A stretch of DNA of 64,000 bases from Provencibacterium sp. GTDB taxonomy: Bacteria > Bacillota > Clostridia > Oscillospirales > Ruminococcaceae. Shown here piece by piece: positions 8,926-16,921 of the stretch. The stretch spans positions 23,669-87,668 of the forward strand of contig JAAWDS010000014.1 of NCBI GenBank assembly GCA_022793895.1, written 5' to 3'. Below the pieces are notes generated by a model. The model was not told where the DNA came from. It ran no database searches and was given only the letters and a program-made list of their open reading frames with translations. Within the stretch, counting starts at the first letter, position 1. Each line of letters opens with the position of its first letter. A program made the position numbers and the translations under genes.

Positions 8926-8955
8926 TTGCTTAAAGAAGGGGAAAAGCGCTATAAT
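8926..8955 (+). promoter_or_regulatory. Sigma-A promoter upstream of the DUF3604 gene
   Basis: TTGCTT (8926-8931), an 18-base spacer and TATAAT (8950-8955) give a start near 8962 and a leader of about 140 bases before ATG 9105. It lies downstream of the repeat. Together with the catalase fragment and repeat this accounts for most of the 8397-9104 gap; nothing else was recognised in it. Confidence 0.6.
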
Positions 8956-9104
8956 AGAAAATGCCCTGAGGACAGGAGGGCGGACCATTCCCTTGGAAGG
9001 CCGTTTCAAAAACGTTCCAAGGGGAGAAAGAGACGGGACTCTGGGAGAGGTCCGACGGTTTCCGGACCCGTTTGCTCCCATAAAGGAAAGGAAGGCGATA
9101 ACCC

Positions 9105-10598
9105 ATGCAAAGCTATTGGGGAGATATTCACAATCATTGCGGCATTACATACGGCTACGGCAAACAACAGAACGCTTTAAAACGTGCGGCGGCGCACCTG
9201 GATTTCTGCGCCGTTACCGGACACGCGATGTGGCCGGATATTTATGAGCGCAACGAGGACACGGCCTTTACGATTGATTTCCACCGGGAGGGCTTTAAAA
9301 AGCTCCGGGATCACTGGGAAGAGGTGCGCGCCGAGGTTGCGGCCGCCAATTCGGAGGGGCTTGTCACCCTCCAGGCTTATGAAATGCACTCCAGCCGGTA
9401 TGGCGATCACCACATCGTTTCCCCGGATGACGCGCTGCCGCTGATCTACCGCGATTCCCCCGGCGCGCTGGTGCGGGATGCCGGCGTGCGTGCGCTGACG
9501 GTGGCGCACCATATCGGTTATACCCCCGGCTACCGCGGGATCAGCTGGGATGAGCACGACGACACGGTAACGCCGCTGGTCGAGGTCTGCTCCAAGCACG
9601 GCTGCGGCATGAGCGAGACGGCCGCCTTCCCTTATTACCACAACATGGGCCCGCGCGACAGCCGGAACACCGTTTATGAAGGGCTGCGCCGCGGCTTCCG
9701 CTTCGGCTTTGTCGGCTCGACGGATCACCATGCCGGTTATCCCGGCTCCTATGGCGACGGCAAGCTCGCCGTCCTCGCTGCGCGCAAGGATCGCGAGAGC
9801 ATCTGGGAGGCGCTTTGCAGCCGCCGCACCTATGCGGTAACAGGCGATCGGATCGAATGCGCCTTCACGGTGGACGGAATGCCGATGGGCTCCATCCTGC
9901 CGCACGGGAACGGCGGGGAACGCCGGATTGAGTGGAGCGTGAAGGGCGGCTACAACATCGGCAAGGTGGTTATCTATAAGAACCTACAGCCCATCGGGGC
10001 GGTTTACGGCGAGTCGCTCACCCGCAATCTGGAAGCCGGGCGCTATAAATTCCGCATTGAAATGGGCTGGGGCAACAATGAGCAGGAGCTGTTCGGCTGG
10101 CAGGGCCGCGTTTCGGTCCGGGGCGGAAGGCTGGCTGGGGCGGAGCCCTGCTTCCGCGGGAAAAGCGTGCTCTCCCCCTCGAAGGATAAGAGCGGCGATC
10201 AGGACGATATCAACGATATCGATAACCGCATCCTGTCGCTGAACGACAGCGAGTGCGAATGGCAGTGCTTCACCGTTAAGAACATGACGACGCTGCACCC
10301 TGCCACCTGCTCGATGATCTTTGAGCTGGAGGGATCGCCCGATACCGAGATTGAGATTGACGTCAACGGCCACAAGGCGGTTAAAACTGTCCGCGAACTG
10401 GCGGAATACGGCTACAGTGAGCAGGTGAAGCCCTGGCACTCCCAGGCTTTTAAGGTGCACCCGATTCTTACTGCGCCGGAATATATGCTCGGCGGTACGC
10501 TGACCGACCGGCCGGGCAGCGGGAGAGATTTTTACCACATGGAGGTTACGCAGCTCAACGGCCACTGCGCCTATGTCACGCCGGTCTATTTTGACTAA
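9105..10598 (+). CDS. DUF3604 / PHP-like metal-dependent protein
   Basis: 497 residues, ATG 9105 behind AAAGGAAAGGAAGG. The N-terminus GDIHNHCG (D7, H9, H11) and the later GSTDHHAGYPG segment are the metal-binding signatures of the PHP-like DUF3604 group; AVTGH and TVAHH supply further ligands. The C-terminal third (from about residue 250) looks like beta-sandwich material. DUF3604 proteins recur in polysaccharide loci with sulfatases and lyases, but no reaction is established for them to my knowledge. No signal peptide is seen. It is flanked by the sulfatase upstream and the lyase downstream, so a role in the same degradation pathway is inferred. Confidence 0.75.
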   Translation: MQSYWGDIHNHCGITYGYGKQQNALKRAAAHLDFCAVTGHAMWPDIYERNEDTAFTIDFHREGFKKLRDHWEEVRAEVAAANSEGLVTLQAYEMHSSRYGDHHIVSPDDALPLIYRDSPGALVRDAGVRALTVAHHIGYTPGYRGISWDEHDDTVTPLVEVCSKHGCGMSETAAFPYYHNMGPRDSRNTVYEGLRRGFRFGFVGSTDHHAGYPGSYGDGKLAVLAARKDRESIWEALCSRRTYAVTGDRIECAFTVDGMPMGSILPHGNGGERRIEWSVKGGYNIGKVVIYKNLQPIGAVYGESLTRNLEAGRYKFRIEMGWGNNEQELFGWQGRVSVRGGRLAGAEPCFRGKSVLSPSKDKSGDQDDINDIDNRILSLNDSECEWQCFTVKNMTTLHPATCSMIFELEGSPDTEIEIDVNGHKAVKTVRELAEYGYSEQVKPWHSQAFKVHPILTAPEYMLGGTLTDRPGSGRDFYHMEVTQLNGHCAYVTPVYFD

Positions 10599-10623
10599 CG
10601 GCCGCACCGTCTGAAAGAAAAAG

Positions 10624-10665
10624 GGCGCTCCTTTCCCCCGGCAGAGCCGGAAGGGGAGGGGCGCC
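10624..10665 (+). other. Imperfect hairpin between DUF3604 and lyase genes
   Basis: GGCGC (10624-10628) pairs with GCGCC (10661-10665), enclosing CCGGC/GCCGG and TTCC/GGAA pairings. No T-run follows, so it is more likely an RNA stability or attenuation element than a strong terminator. Confidence 0.45.
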
Positions 10666-10726
10666 GCTTATACAGATCCGTTTTAAAAACGGGGAACCGA
10701 ACGGAATCAGAAGAGGAGGAACCGGG

Positions 10727-12724
10727 TTGAAGGATATTTTGAAGGAAGGCATTTCCGTTTCACTCGCGCGCGAACGCCTGCGGGAGCGGGAACGCGCCTA
10801 TTTAGGAGGCGAATCCCGCCGGGAACGGGGGAAGCGCATCGCGGAGATTTTCCCGAAGGAGGCGGCGCGCACCGTTGAGCTGGCGGAGCAGGCGCTGCGC
10901 GGGATGCACGTTTTGCCCGGCATGGGGCCGGAGCCGGTTTCGATAGGCTGCCCGCCGGTCTGGGCGGACAACCCCTGCGGCGATAATGAGTACACCTTCC
11001 ATCTCAACCGCATGGAGCACTGGAAAACGCTGTGCGAAGCCTATTCCATGACCGGCGACGAGCGCTATGCCGCCGGGGCGCTCGGCGAGATGGAAAACTG
11101 GATTGACACCGTTCCCTGCCCGCCGCTGTTTCAAGAGGACGGGGAATACAACCTGCGCGCTTTTGAGGGCCTCTCCTGCTGGCGGGCGCTGGAGGTGGGC
11201 ATCCGCGGCTACCGCACCTGGCCCTTTTTGGCGGAGCACCTGCTCTGCTCGCCGGCCTTTACCGAGGAGCGGTTTGAAAAGCTCTTAGGCAGCGTTTATG
11301 AGCACTGCCGGGTGCTCTATGAGGTTTCGCCGCGCCTCTGGCCGCGCGCCGACCACAACCATTACCTGATGGAAAACCTGGGGCTGCTCTCCTTCGCCTG
11401 CCTGTTCAGCGACCTGAAGGGGGCGGAGGAGTGGAAGGAGCACGCCCTGCGCGAGCTGGAGCGCTGCATCGATGTGCAGGTTACCGAATGCGGCGGCCAG
11501 ATTGAGGGCTGCCCCTCCTATCACAACGGCTGCGTCTACTGGTTCTCGCTCGAACTGAACCTTGCGGCAAAATATGGTTTTCCGGTGACGGATCACTACC
11601 GCGAACGGCTGAAAAAGATGTTTGCCCATTCGGTTTACGCCACCCGGCCCTGCGGCGGGAACTCTCCCTGGGGGGACAGCCACACCGCGCTCAAGGAAAC
11701 GATGGCGCTGGCGGCGGTGGCCTGCTATCTGGCGTTTTCGGATATCTCCTATCTACAGGTAGCGCGCTTTTTCTATCCCATGGAGACCATCATGGAGGAT
11801 CTGCGCTTTAACCTTTGGCGGGCGCGCGATCTGGAGGGCCTGGCCGCCAGCCTGAAAGCGCTGGAGCCAAAAGCGCCTGCCCAGCCGCTTTTCAGCTGGC
11901 AGCGCGATCTCCAACAGGTCTACTTCCGCACGGCTTGGGATAAGCAGGCCATTAGCGTCATGACCGCCTGCCGGACGCCGGTGCAGAACCAGCATGCGCA
12001 CATGGATCCCGGCGGCTTCGACATGACGGCCTATGGGGAGCCGCTGGTGTGCGACCCCGGCATCTACACCTATAAGGATTGTCCGGAGCGCAGGTGGTTC
12101 AAGGGCATTCACTGGCACAACTGCCTGAGCGTGAATGGCAAGGATCCGTGGGAGTACCGCGGCTCCTGGGAATATGGGCCGCAGAAGGAGGGACGCATCC
12201 TCTTTGCCGGGCAGTCGTCCCGCGCGGCCTGGGCGGTTTCGGAACACCGCAACTATGAGCCGGCTGTCTGCCGCCGTGCCGTTGCGTTGTTGGACGGACG
12301 GTTTTTGCTCGTTTTGGATTCGGTGACGGGGCTTCAGGCGGGGGATTTTGTACAGCTGCAATTCCATCTGGACCGCACCCGGATCGTGTCGGAGGACGGC
12401 GCGGTTTCTTCTGCTGATGAAGGGCGCTCGAATGTGCGCATTCTTTTCTCAGGCAGCGAGGAGCCCGAACAGATAGCGGCCAAAATTTCAACGGGCAACG
12501 ATCGCTGGCATGATTCCACCTTGATTCGTTACCGGCAAACCCTGCCCGAAGGCGGTTGGTCGTTAAGCGCTGCGCTGCTTCTGCCCATCCCTGCGGACGG
12601 CGTTTTCCCGGAAGCGGAGCGCCCGCAGGTGCGCTTGGTTGGGGAGGAAGCCCAGGTCTCGTTCCTTCTGGACGGCAAGCCCTACTGCGTCCGCTTGGGC
12701 AGCGATAGCTTCGAGGTCCTTTAA
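10727..12724 (+). CDS. Heparinase II/III-family polysaccharide lyase
   Basis: This 665-residue protein starts at TTG 10727, with AAGAGGAGGA (10711-10720) six bases upstream. An alpha/alpha-toroid region covers about residues 50-380 and a beta-sandwich heparinase II/III C-terminal domain follows. Candidate catalytic residues are in DHNHYLMEN (about 209-217), GCPSYHNG (Tyr265, His266) and HAHMDPGGFDM (His423, His425), with CDPGIYTY after it, matching the Tyr/His arrangement of PL12/PL15/PL21-like lyases. It would cleave uronic-acid-containing glycosaminoglycan chains by beta-elimination. No signal peptide is visible, so it may act on imported oligosaccharides. The exact PL family and substrate need a profile search. 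Confidence 0.82.
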   Translation: MKDILKEGISVSLARERLRERERAYLGGESRRERGKRIAEIFPKEAARTVELAEQALRGMHVLPGMGPEPVSIGCPPVWADNPCGDNEYTFHLNRMEHWKTLCEAYSMTGDERYAAGALGEMENWIDTVPCPPLFQEDGEYNLRAFEGLSCWRALEVGIRGYRTWPFLAEHLLCSPAFTEERFEKLLGSVYEHCRVLYEVSPRLWPRADHNHYLMENLGLLSFACLFSDLKGAEEWKEHALRELERCIDVQVTECGGQIEGCPSYHNGCVYWFSLELNLAAKYGFPVTDHYRERLKKMFAHSVYATRPCGGNSPWGDSHTALKETMALAAVACYLAFSDISYLQVARFFYPMETIMEDLRFNLWRARDLEGLAASLKALEPKAPAQPLFSWQRDLQQVYFRTAWDKQAISVMTACRTPVQNQHAHMDPGGFDMTAYGEPLVCDPGIYTYKDCPERRWFKGIHWHNCLSVNGKDPWEYRGSWEYGPQKEGRILFAGQSSRAAWAVSEHRNYEPAVCRRAVALLDGRFLLVLDSVTGLQAGDFVQLQFHLDRTRIVSEDGAVSSADEGRSNVRILFSGSEEPEQIAAKISTGNDRWHDSTLIRYRQTLPEGGWSLSAALLLPIPADGVFPEAERPQVRLVGEEAQVSFLLDGKPYCVRLGSDSFEVL

Positions 12725-12732
12725 CAAGCGGT

Positions 12733-12770
12733 GAGCCGCCGTGCCAAAACGGGAAACGGGACGGCGGCTC
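12733..12770 (+). terminator. GC-rich hairpin after the lyase gene, possible terminator
   Basis: GAGCCGCCGT (12733-12742) pairs with ACGGCGGCTC (12761-12770) directly after the lyase stop, followed by CGGCCGCTTTT. The T-run is displaced from the stem, so it is a weak terminator candidate. A new promoter starts 55 bases downstream, which supports a transcript boundary here. Confidence 0.5.
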
Positions 12771-12824
12771 CGGCCGCTTTTCGGCGGATACCAGGATATT
12801 TTGGGGAAGCATTGGGGAAAAAAG

Positions 12825-12853
12825 TTGCAAATAGAGAGCGGCAATGTTAAAAT
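12825..12853 (+). promoter_or_regulatory. Sigma-A promoter of the nucleobase permease gene
   Basis: TTGCAA (12825-12830), 17 bases, TAAAAT (12848-12853). Just downstream, GGGGGG (12868-12873) and CCCCCC (12881-12886) can form a tight hairpin with a seven-base loop. It ends about four bases before the ribosome site of the permease, so it could affect translation. No known purine riboswitch core was recognised in this short leader. Confidence 0.65.
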
Positions 12854-12903
12854 AATGGTAACATTTAGGGGGGAGGAAGTCCCCCCAAAAAGGGAGTGTT
12901 TTT

Positions 12904-13977
12904 GTGGAGTTTATTCAAGACCTGTTGGCGGCTATCGGCGTGGTGCTCAACGGTATTCCGCAGGGGCTGCTGGCCATTTCGTTCGGCTTTGCATCGGTCC
13001 CCACGGCGCTGGGCTTTATCATCGGCGCGATAGCGTGTTTTGCGCTGGGTTCAGTCGTTCCCATCTCCTTCCAGGCCGAGACGATCACCTTGGCCGGAAC
13101 GATGGGCAAGGATCTGCGCGAGCGGCTCTCGATGGTTTTCTATGCGGGCGCGGCGATGGCGCTGCTGGGCGTTTTTGGGCTGCTGGGCGTTATCACCGAT
13201 TTTGCAGGGGATGTGATTGTAAACGCCATGATGGCGGGCGTCGGCATCATGCTGGCGAAGGTCTCCTTCGGCATGGTTAAGGAGAATAAGCTCGTCGGCA
13301 TCGTCTCTCTGGCGACGGCGGCCGTCGTCTATTTCTTCCTGGGGCAGAACCTGGTTTACACCATTGTTATCTCGCTGATCGCCTCCTCGGTGGCGGCGAA
13401 AATTTCCGGCCAGGATATTGGCGGCGGCATGATCGAAAAGATGGGCAAGCTCGAACTGCACAAGCCTATTTTCAACCTGCGGGTGCTGCGGGGCGCGCTG
13501 GCGCTTTGCTGTCTGACGGTGGGCGGCAACATTGCCTTTGGCTCGATTACCGGCGGCATTGCCGGGACGAACGCCAACATCGATCACCTGACCCTCTATT
13601 CCGGGCTGGCGGATGCGGTCAGCGCCCTCTTTGGCGGCGGCCCGGTGGAGGCGATTATCTCGGCGACGGCCGGAGCGCCGCACCCCATGTTTGCCGGCGT
13701 TTTGATGATGGTGATCATGGCGGCCATTCTGTTTGTCGGCCTGCTGCCTAAGATCGGGAAGTATGTTCCCAGCCAGTCTATCGCAGGCTTCCTTTTCATT
13801 TTGGGCGCGGTCGTAACGGTGCCCACCAATGCGGCGGCCGCCTTTGCCGGGACCGGCGCGGGGGATAATATTACGGGCGGCGTTACCATGGTGGTGACGG
13901 CGGCGTTCGATCCCTTTGTGGGAATGCTGGCGGGCCTGGTTCTCAAATTCCTCTTTGGACTGGGGATCGGCGTGTAA
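12904..13977 (+). CDS. Putative NCS2-like nucleobase permease
   Basis: This 357-residue, very hydrophobic protein has about ten to twelve membrane segments. GTG 12904 follows AAAGGGAG. The sequence shows weak resemblance to the NCS2 (xanthine/uracil) permease family, for example the ALFGGGPVEAIISATAG segment and the alternation of Gly-rich helices, but it is shorter than typical members (about 430). The gene 75 bp downstream encodes a purine phosphoribosyltransferase-like enzyme, which supports import of a purine base followed by salvage. Own promoter and a preceding hairpin separate it from the polysaccharide genes. The family is moderately sure; the substrate is inferred. Confidence 0.65.
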   Translation: MEFIQDLLAAIGVVLNGIPQGLLAISFGFASVPTALGFIIGAIACFALGSVVPISFQAETITLAGTMGKDLRERLSMVFYAGAAMALLGVFGLLGVITDFAGDVIVNAMMAGVGIMLAKVSFGMVKENKLVGIVSLATAAVVYFFLGQNLVYTIVISLIASSVAAKISGQDIGGGMIEKMGKLELHKPIFNLRVLRGALALCCLTVGGNIAFGSITGGIAGTNANIDHLTLYSGLADAVSALFGGGPVEAIISATAGAPHPMFAGVLMMVIMAAILFVGLLPKIGKYVPSQSIAGFLFILGAVVTVPTNAAAAFAGTGAGDNITGGVTMVVTAAFDPFVGMLAGLVLKFLFGLGIGV

Positions 13978-14052
13978 GAAAAAAACGGTGTCCGAGAGCT
14001 TGGCCAAGGCCGGTTCCTTTGGCAAATCGTGAAAGGGAAGGATGAATGGTAA

Positions 14053-14598
14053 ATGAGTTACTATGAGCTTTCGGTTGCGGGCGTGACCCGCCAGCTTCCG
14101 ATTATTCAGATTGCCCCCGATCTGGCGATCGCCAGTTTCGTTATCCTGGGCGATTGTGAATTGGTGACCAAAGCGGCCCCGCTGCTGGAAAAGAAGCTGC
14201 CGCAGGTGGATTATATCGTGACGGCCGAGGCGAAAGGCATTCCGCTGGTGCATGAGCTGTGCCGCCTGCGCGGGCTGCCCTATTACATCGTAGCGCGCAA
14301 GAGCGTGAAGCCTTACATGGATCATCCGCTGACCGACGAGGTGGTTTCCATCACCACCCAGAAGGCGCAGACGCTTTGCCTGGACGGCAAGGATGCCCTG
14401 CTGCTGCGCGGCCGCCGGGTAGCGGTTGTGGACGACGTTATCTCTACCGGCGAATCGTTGAGCGCGATTGAGCGCTTGGTCGAAAAGGCAGGGGGAGAGG
14501 TGCTGGCCCGCGCCGCCATCCTTGCGGAAGGCGACGCCGCCAAACGGGAGGATATCCTTTATTTAGAGGAGCTTCCCCTCTTCCCCATCCGTCCATAG
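14053..14598 (+). CDS. Phosphoribosyltransferase, adenine-type (APRT-like)
   Basis: This 181-residue cytoplasmic enzyme starts at ATG 14053 behind AAAGGGAAGGA. The PRPP-binding loop is VVDDVISTG (residues 125-133), and the AEAKGIPL segment (59-66) matches the flexible region of type I phosphoribosyltransferases. It would convert a nucleobase and PRPP to the nucleotide. It is paired with the permease upstream, so the two probably form a two-gene salvage operon. Adenine is the best guess by overall form; another purine is possible. Confidence 0.8.
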   Translation: MSYYELSVAGVTRQLPIIQIAPDLAIASFVILGDCELVTKAAPLLEKKLPQVDYIVTAEAKGIPLVHELCRLRGLPYYIVARKSVKPYMDHPLTDEVVSITTQKAQTLCLDGKDALLLRGRRVAVVDDVISTGESLSAIERLVEKAGGEVLARAAILAEGDAAKREDILYLEELPLFPIRP

Positions 14599-14606
14599 GA
14601 TTTACA

Positions 14607-14800
14607 AGGGCGCGTTGCAGAATACAATTCTGCAACGCGCCCTCTGAAAAAGCGGCTTTTGGGACGAAGATCGCGCCCCAAATTTCGCGCTGTCCGCGCG
14701 AAACCGCTGCTTTTTCCGGTTTCTGCAAACCGGGGGAGCGGCTTGCACGACTTCTTTTGCAGGCCGGGAGTGCGTTTTTTGTCAGCTGTTCCATTTTGCA
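14607..14800 (+). repeat. Structured interspersed repeat, copy 2
   Basis: A perfect 17-bp inverted repeat (14607-14623 / 14627-14643, loop ACA) is followed by the same core as at 8618. The outer stem is GAAAAAGC (14646-14653) with GCTTTTTC (14709-14716), where one copy-1 C is replaced by T, keeping a G-U pair. An inner TTTGGG/CCCAAA hairpin and an identical TTTCGCGC/GCGCGAAA hairpin follow. Similarity then fades gradually to about 14870. It starts nine bases after the phosphoribosyltransferase stop. The remainder of the 14599-14986 gap is A/T-rich upstream sequence of the second sulfatase. Confidence 0.75.
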
Positions 14801-14945
14801 GGCGGCTCCATTGAAAGACGGCTTTCGGCTTCGCGGGAGCCAAACAGACAAAAACACGTTGCGAGCGGTCTTTCCGGGGCTTTTAGAAGGTTTAGCCGGT
14901 AGAGAAGGGCTGTCTGATGCGAAAGAAAATTTACAAATAAGATAT

Positions 14946-14974
14946 TTGATATAAAAACAAACAATTAGTATAAT
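14946..14974 (+). promoter_or_regulatory. Promoter-like sequence just upstream of the second sulfatase gene
   Basis: TTGATA (14946-14951), 17 bases, TATAAT (14969-14974) is a near-consensus sigma-A promoter. Its expected start (about 14981) falls on the end of the ribosome site AAGGAGG (14975-14981), so a transcript from it would be almost leaderless. The match may be partly a product of the A/T-rich context. Confidence 0.35.
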
Positions 14975-14986
14975 AAGGAGGAGAAA

Positions 14987-16426
14987 ATGAACGTCATTAC
15001 GGTAATGTCGGATGAACACTCTTACCAGATGATGCAGTTTATTGATAAGAGCATTTTGAAAACGCCCAACCTTGACCGGCTGGCGGCGGAGGGTGTGGTT
15101 TTCGATCGGTGCTACTCCACCTGTCCGGTCTGCGCCCCGGCGCGCGCCTCCTTTTTTACCGGCCGTTATGTAGGCCGGATCGGCACCTGGGATAACTCCA
15201 CCCCTTATGACGGGACGGTGGAAGGCATCTCCCACCGCTTAAACAAACATGGAAAGCGGTTTGCCTGCATTGGGAAAACGCATTTCTATGTCCATGGGGA
15301 CTATGGGTTTGATTATGAGCAATATGCCGGGTATATGTCCAGGCCCGACGTTGGCTGCTATTTCCGGGGAGAGAGAATGGGGAAGCCGGAGGCGGGCAAA
15401 CGATACCAGAACGTCAGCCTGAAAACCGAAGAAAGCTACGACGACCGGGTTTTGGAGGCATCCCTCCAATGGCTGGAGGAGCACCATGCCGAGCAGGGGT
15501 GGCATCTCTATGTCGGGTTTTTGGACCCGCACTTCCCTTTCCGGGTGAAGCCGGAGAATTGGGAATATTATGAGGAGCGCATCCCGTGTGTGCCCGATGT
15601 GCTGAAGCCTCCCTTTACCTCGCTCAACGAACCGCTGAACTGCCTGCGCTCCTATTTCATGTGCGAGGATCTCCCGGAGGAAACGGTGCGCAGGCTGCTC
15701 ATCGGCTATTGCTGCGCCGTCACCGAGCTGGATGAACGGCTGGGTATCCTGCTGGATCGGATAGACGCCCTGGGAATCCGGGAACAGACCGCCTTCCTCT
15801 ATACCTCCGACCACGGCGAGCAGCTGGGGTTCCACGGCCTGTGGTGGAAATGTACAATGTTCGAGCGCTCCGCCCACATCCCGCTGCTTATGCGCGTTCC
15901 CGGCCTCGCCCCGCGCCGGGTGGATGCGCCGGTGGATCTGTGCGACCTATTCCCAACCTTGTGCGAACTGATGGAGGTCCCGCCGCCGGAGGGGATCGAC
16001 GGACAATCTCTGTTGGCGCTGGCCCGGAAGGGGACGGATCCGGCGCGCCGGGATTTTGCTTTCAGCGAATATCACGCGCACGGCATGCCGGACGGATCCT
16101 TTATGATCTTCTGGAACCATTATAAATATGTATATTACTGCTATGCAGCCCCGCAGCTCTTCCAGCTGGATTCCGATCCGCAGGAGGATCACGATCTTTT
16201 GCTGGAGCGTCCGCAGGACCCGCAGGTGCGCATGGCGGAGCAGGAGTGCCACCGGCGCCTGCTGTCCGTCTGCAACCCCTATGAGGTGGACGCCCGCGCG
16301 AAGGACTATCAGGCCCGCATGAAGAAGGCGCTGAATGTCTCCTCCTATGGGGATCCGACCGAGGGCTGGATCCCTTACCCGGAAAATACGGTTGGGGCTC
16401 CGTCCCGGCGGATGCCGAACGCTTAA
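14987..16426 (+). CDS. Sulfatase, Cys-type (choline-sulfatase-like group)
   Basis: This 479-residue sulfatase starts at ATG 14987 directly behind AAGGAGGAG. The signature is C49-A-P-A-R53 followed by ASFFTGR; Cys49 must become formylglycine. Metal ligands are in MSDEH (residue 9) and TSDHGEQLG. The ICPAR-like form, KTHFY and LYVGFLDPHFPF segments resemble the choline-sulfatase/arylsulfatase subfamilies, which also include glycan exo-sulfatases. No signal peptide is visible. With the first sulfatase it gives two desulfation activities, probably for different positions of the sugar. It stands alone between a repeat and a strong terminator. Confidence 0.85.
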   Translation: MNVITVMSDEHSYQMMQFIDKSILKTPNLDRLAAEGVVFDRCYSTCPVCAPARASFFTGRYVGRIGTWDNSTPYDGTVEGISHRLNKHGKRFACIGKTHFYVHGDYGFDYEQYAGYMSRPDVGCYFRGERMGKPEAGKRYQNVSLKTEESYDDRVLEASLQWLEEHHAEQGWHLYVGFLDPHFPFRVKPENWEYYEERIPCVPDVLKPPFTSLNEPLNCLRSYFMCEDLPEETVRRLLIGYCCAVTELDERLGILLDRIDALGIREQTAFLYTSDHGEQLGFHGLWWKCTMFERSAHIPLLMRVPGLAPRRVDAPVDLCDLFPTLCELMEVPPPEGIDGQSLLALARKGTDPARRDFAFSEYHAHGMPDGSFMIFWNHYKYVYYCYAAPQLFQLDSDPQEDHDLLLERPQDPQVRMAEQECHRRLLSVCNPYEVDARAKDYQARMKKALNVSSYGDPTEGWIPYPENTVGAPSRRMPNA

Positions 16427-16429
16427 ATG

Positions 16430-16476
16430 AAATCCCTTCTGTAAAGAACTTTCAATTCTTTACAGAAGGGATTTTT
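16430..16476 (+). terminator. Intrinsic terminator after the second sulfatase
   Basis: A 19-bp perfect stem (16430-16448 / 16456-16474) with a seven-base loop runs into an A/T tract ending ATTTTT. It begins four bases after the sulfatase stop and marks the end of the polysaccharide region. Confidence 0.85.
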
Positions 16477-16723
16477 ATCGAAAGCGTTTTGGGCAGGAGC
16501 TTCGCCGCGGCCGCGCGGTTTCTACCTTGCGATTTTTTTCTGGTTATAGCGGCGGCCCCCTCCACGCAGACCAAGCGCAGGGGAAGGTATGGCTGCTTCG
16601 GTTTTTCGCTCCAGAGCTTTCTTGTCCCCCTTTCGCAATAGGTCTGTTTTGTTGGCCGGGAAGGTGGAACTTTCTCTTTTTATCACCTGCTGCACATTTT
16701 TGGAAAAATGGGCGAGGGCTATC

Positions 16724-16755
16724 TTGACTTTCCGGCGGTTAGGGCGATATATATT
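16724..16755 (+). promoter_or_regulatory. Sigma-A promoter for the FliD-like operon
   Basis: TTGACT (16724-16729), 18 bases, TATATA/TATATT (16748-16755). It is the only good promoter in the 445-base gap 16477-16921 and would give a leader of about 160 bases. The rest of this gap contains no convincing gene; short open frames there lack ribosome sites and look like GC-rich noise. Confidence 0.55.
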
Positions 16756-16921
16756 GTTGAGGAAAGCAGGAATGCCTCTGCTGCGCTGCGGCATGGGCGG
16801 AGGGCTTTGTCCTCCTGCTGTCTATCTTAATGCCGCCGTCGCGCGCCCCCTCCCAGGCTTCGGCAGAAAGCGGGGCGGGCTTCCCATGGTATTCAGTGAA
16901 TAAACGAAAGGAGGGATGACT

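Noticed and set aside
8447..9081. Open frames on both strands between the sulfatase and DUF3604 genes
   Set aside because: They run through the repeat hairpins and the catalase fragment, and similar peptides recur at the second repeat copy, so they reflect repeat DNA, not a protein.
16522..16903. Short open frames upstream of the FliD-like gene
   Set aside because: No ribosome sites, no family features, GC-rich composition and both strands open alike.
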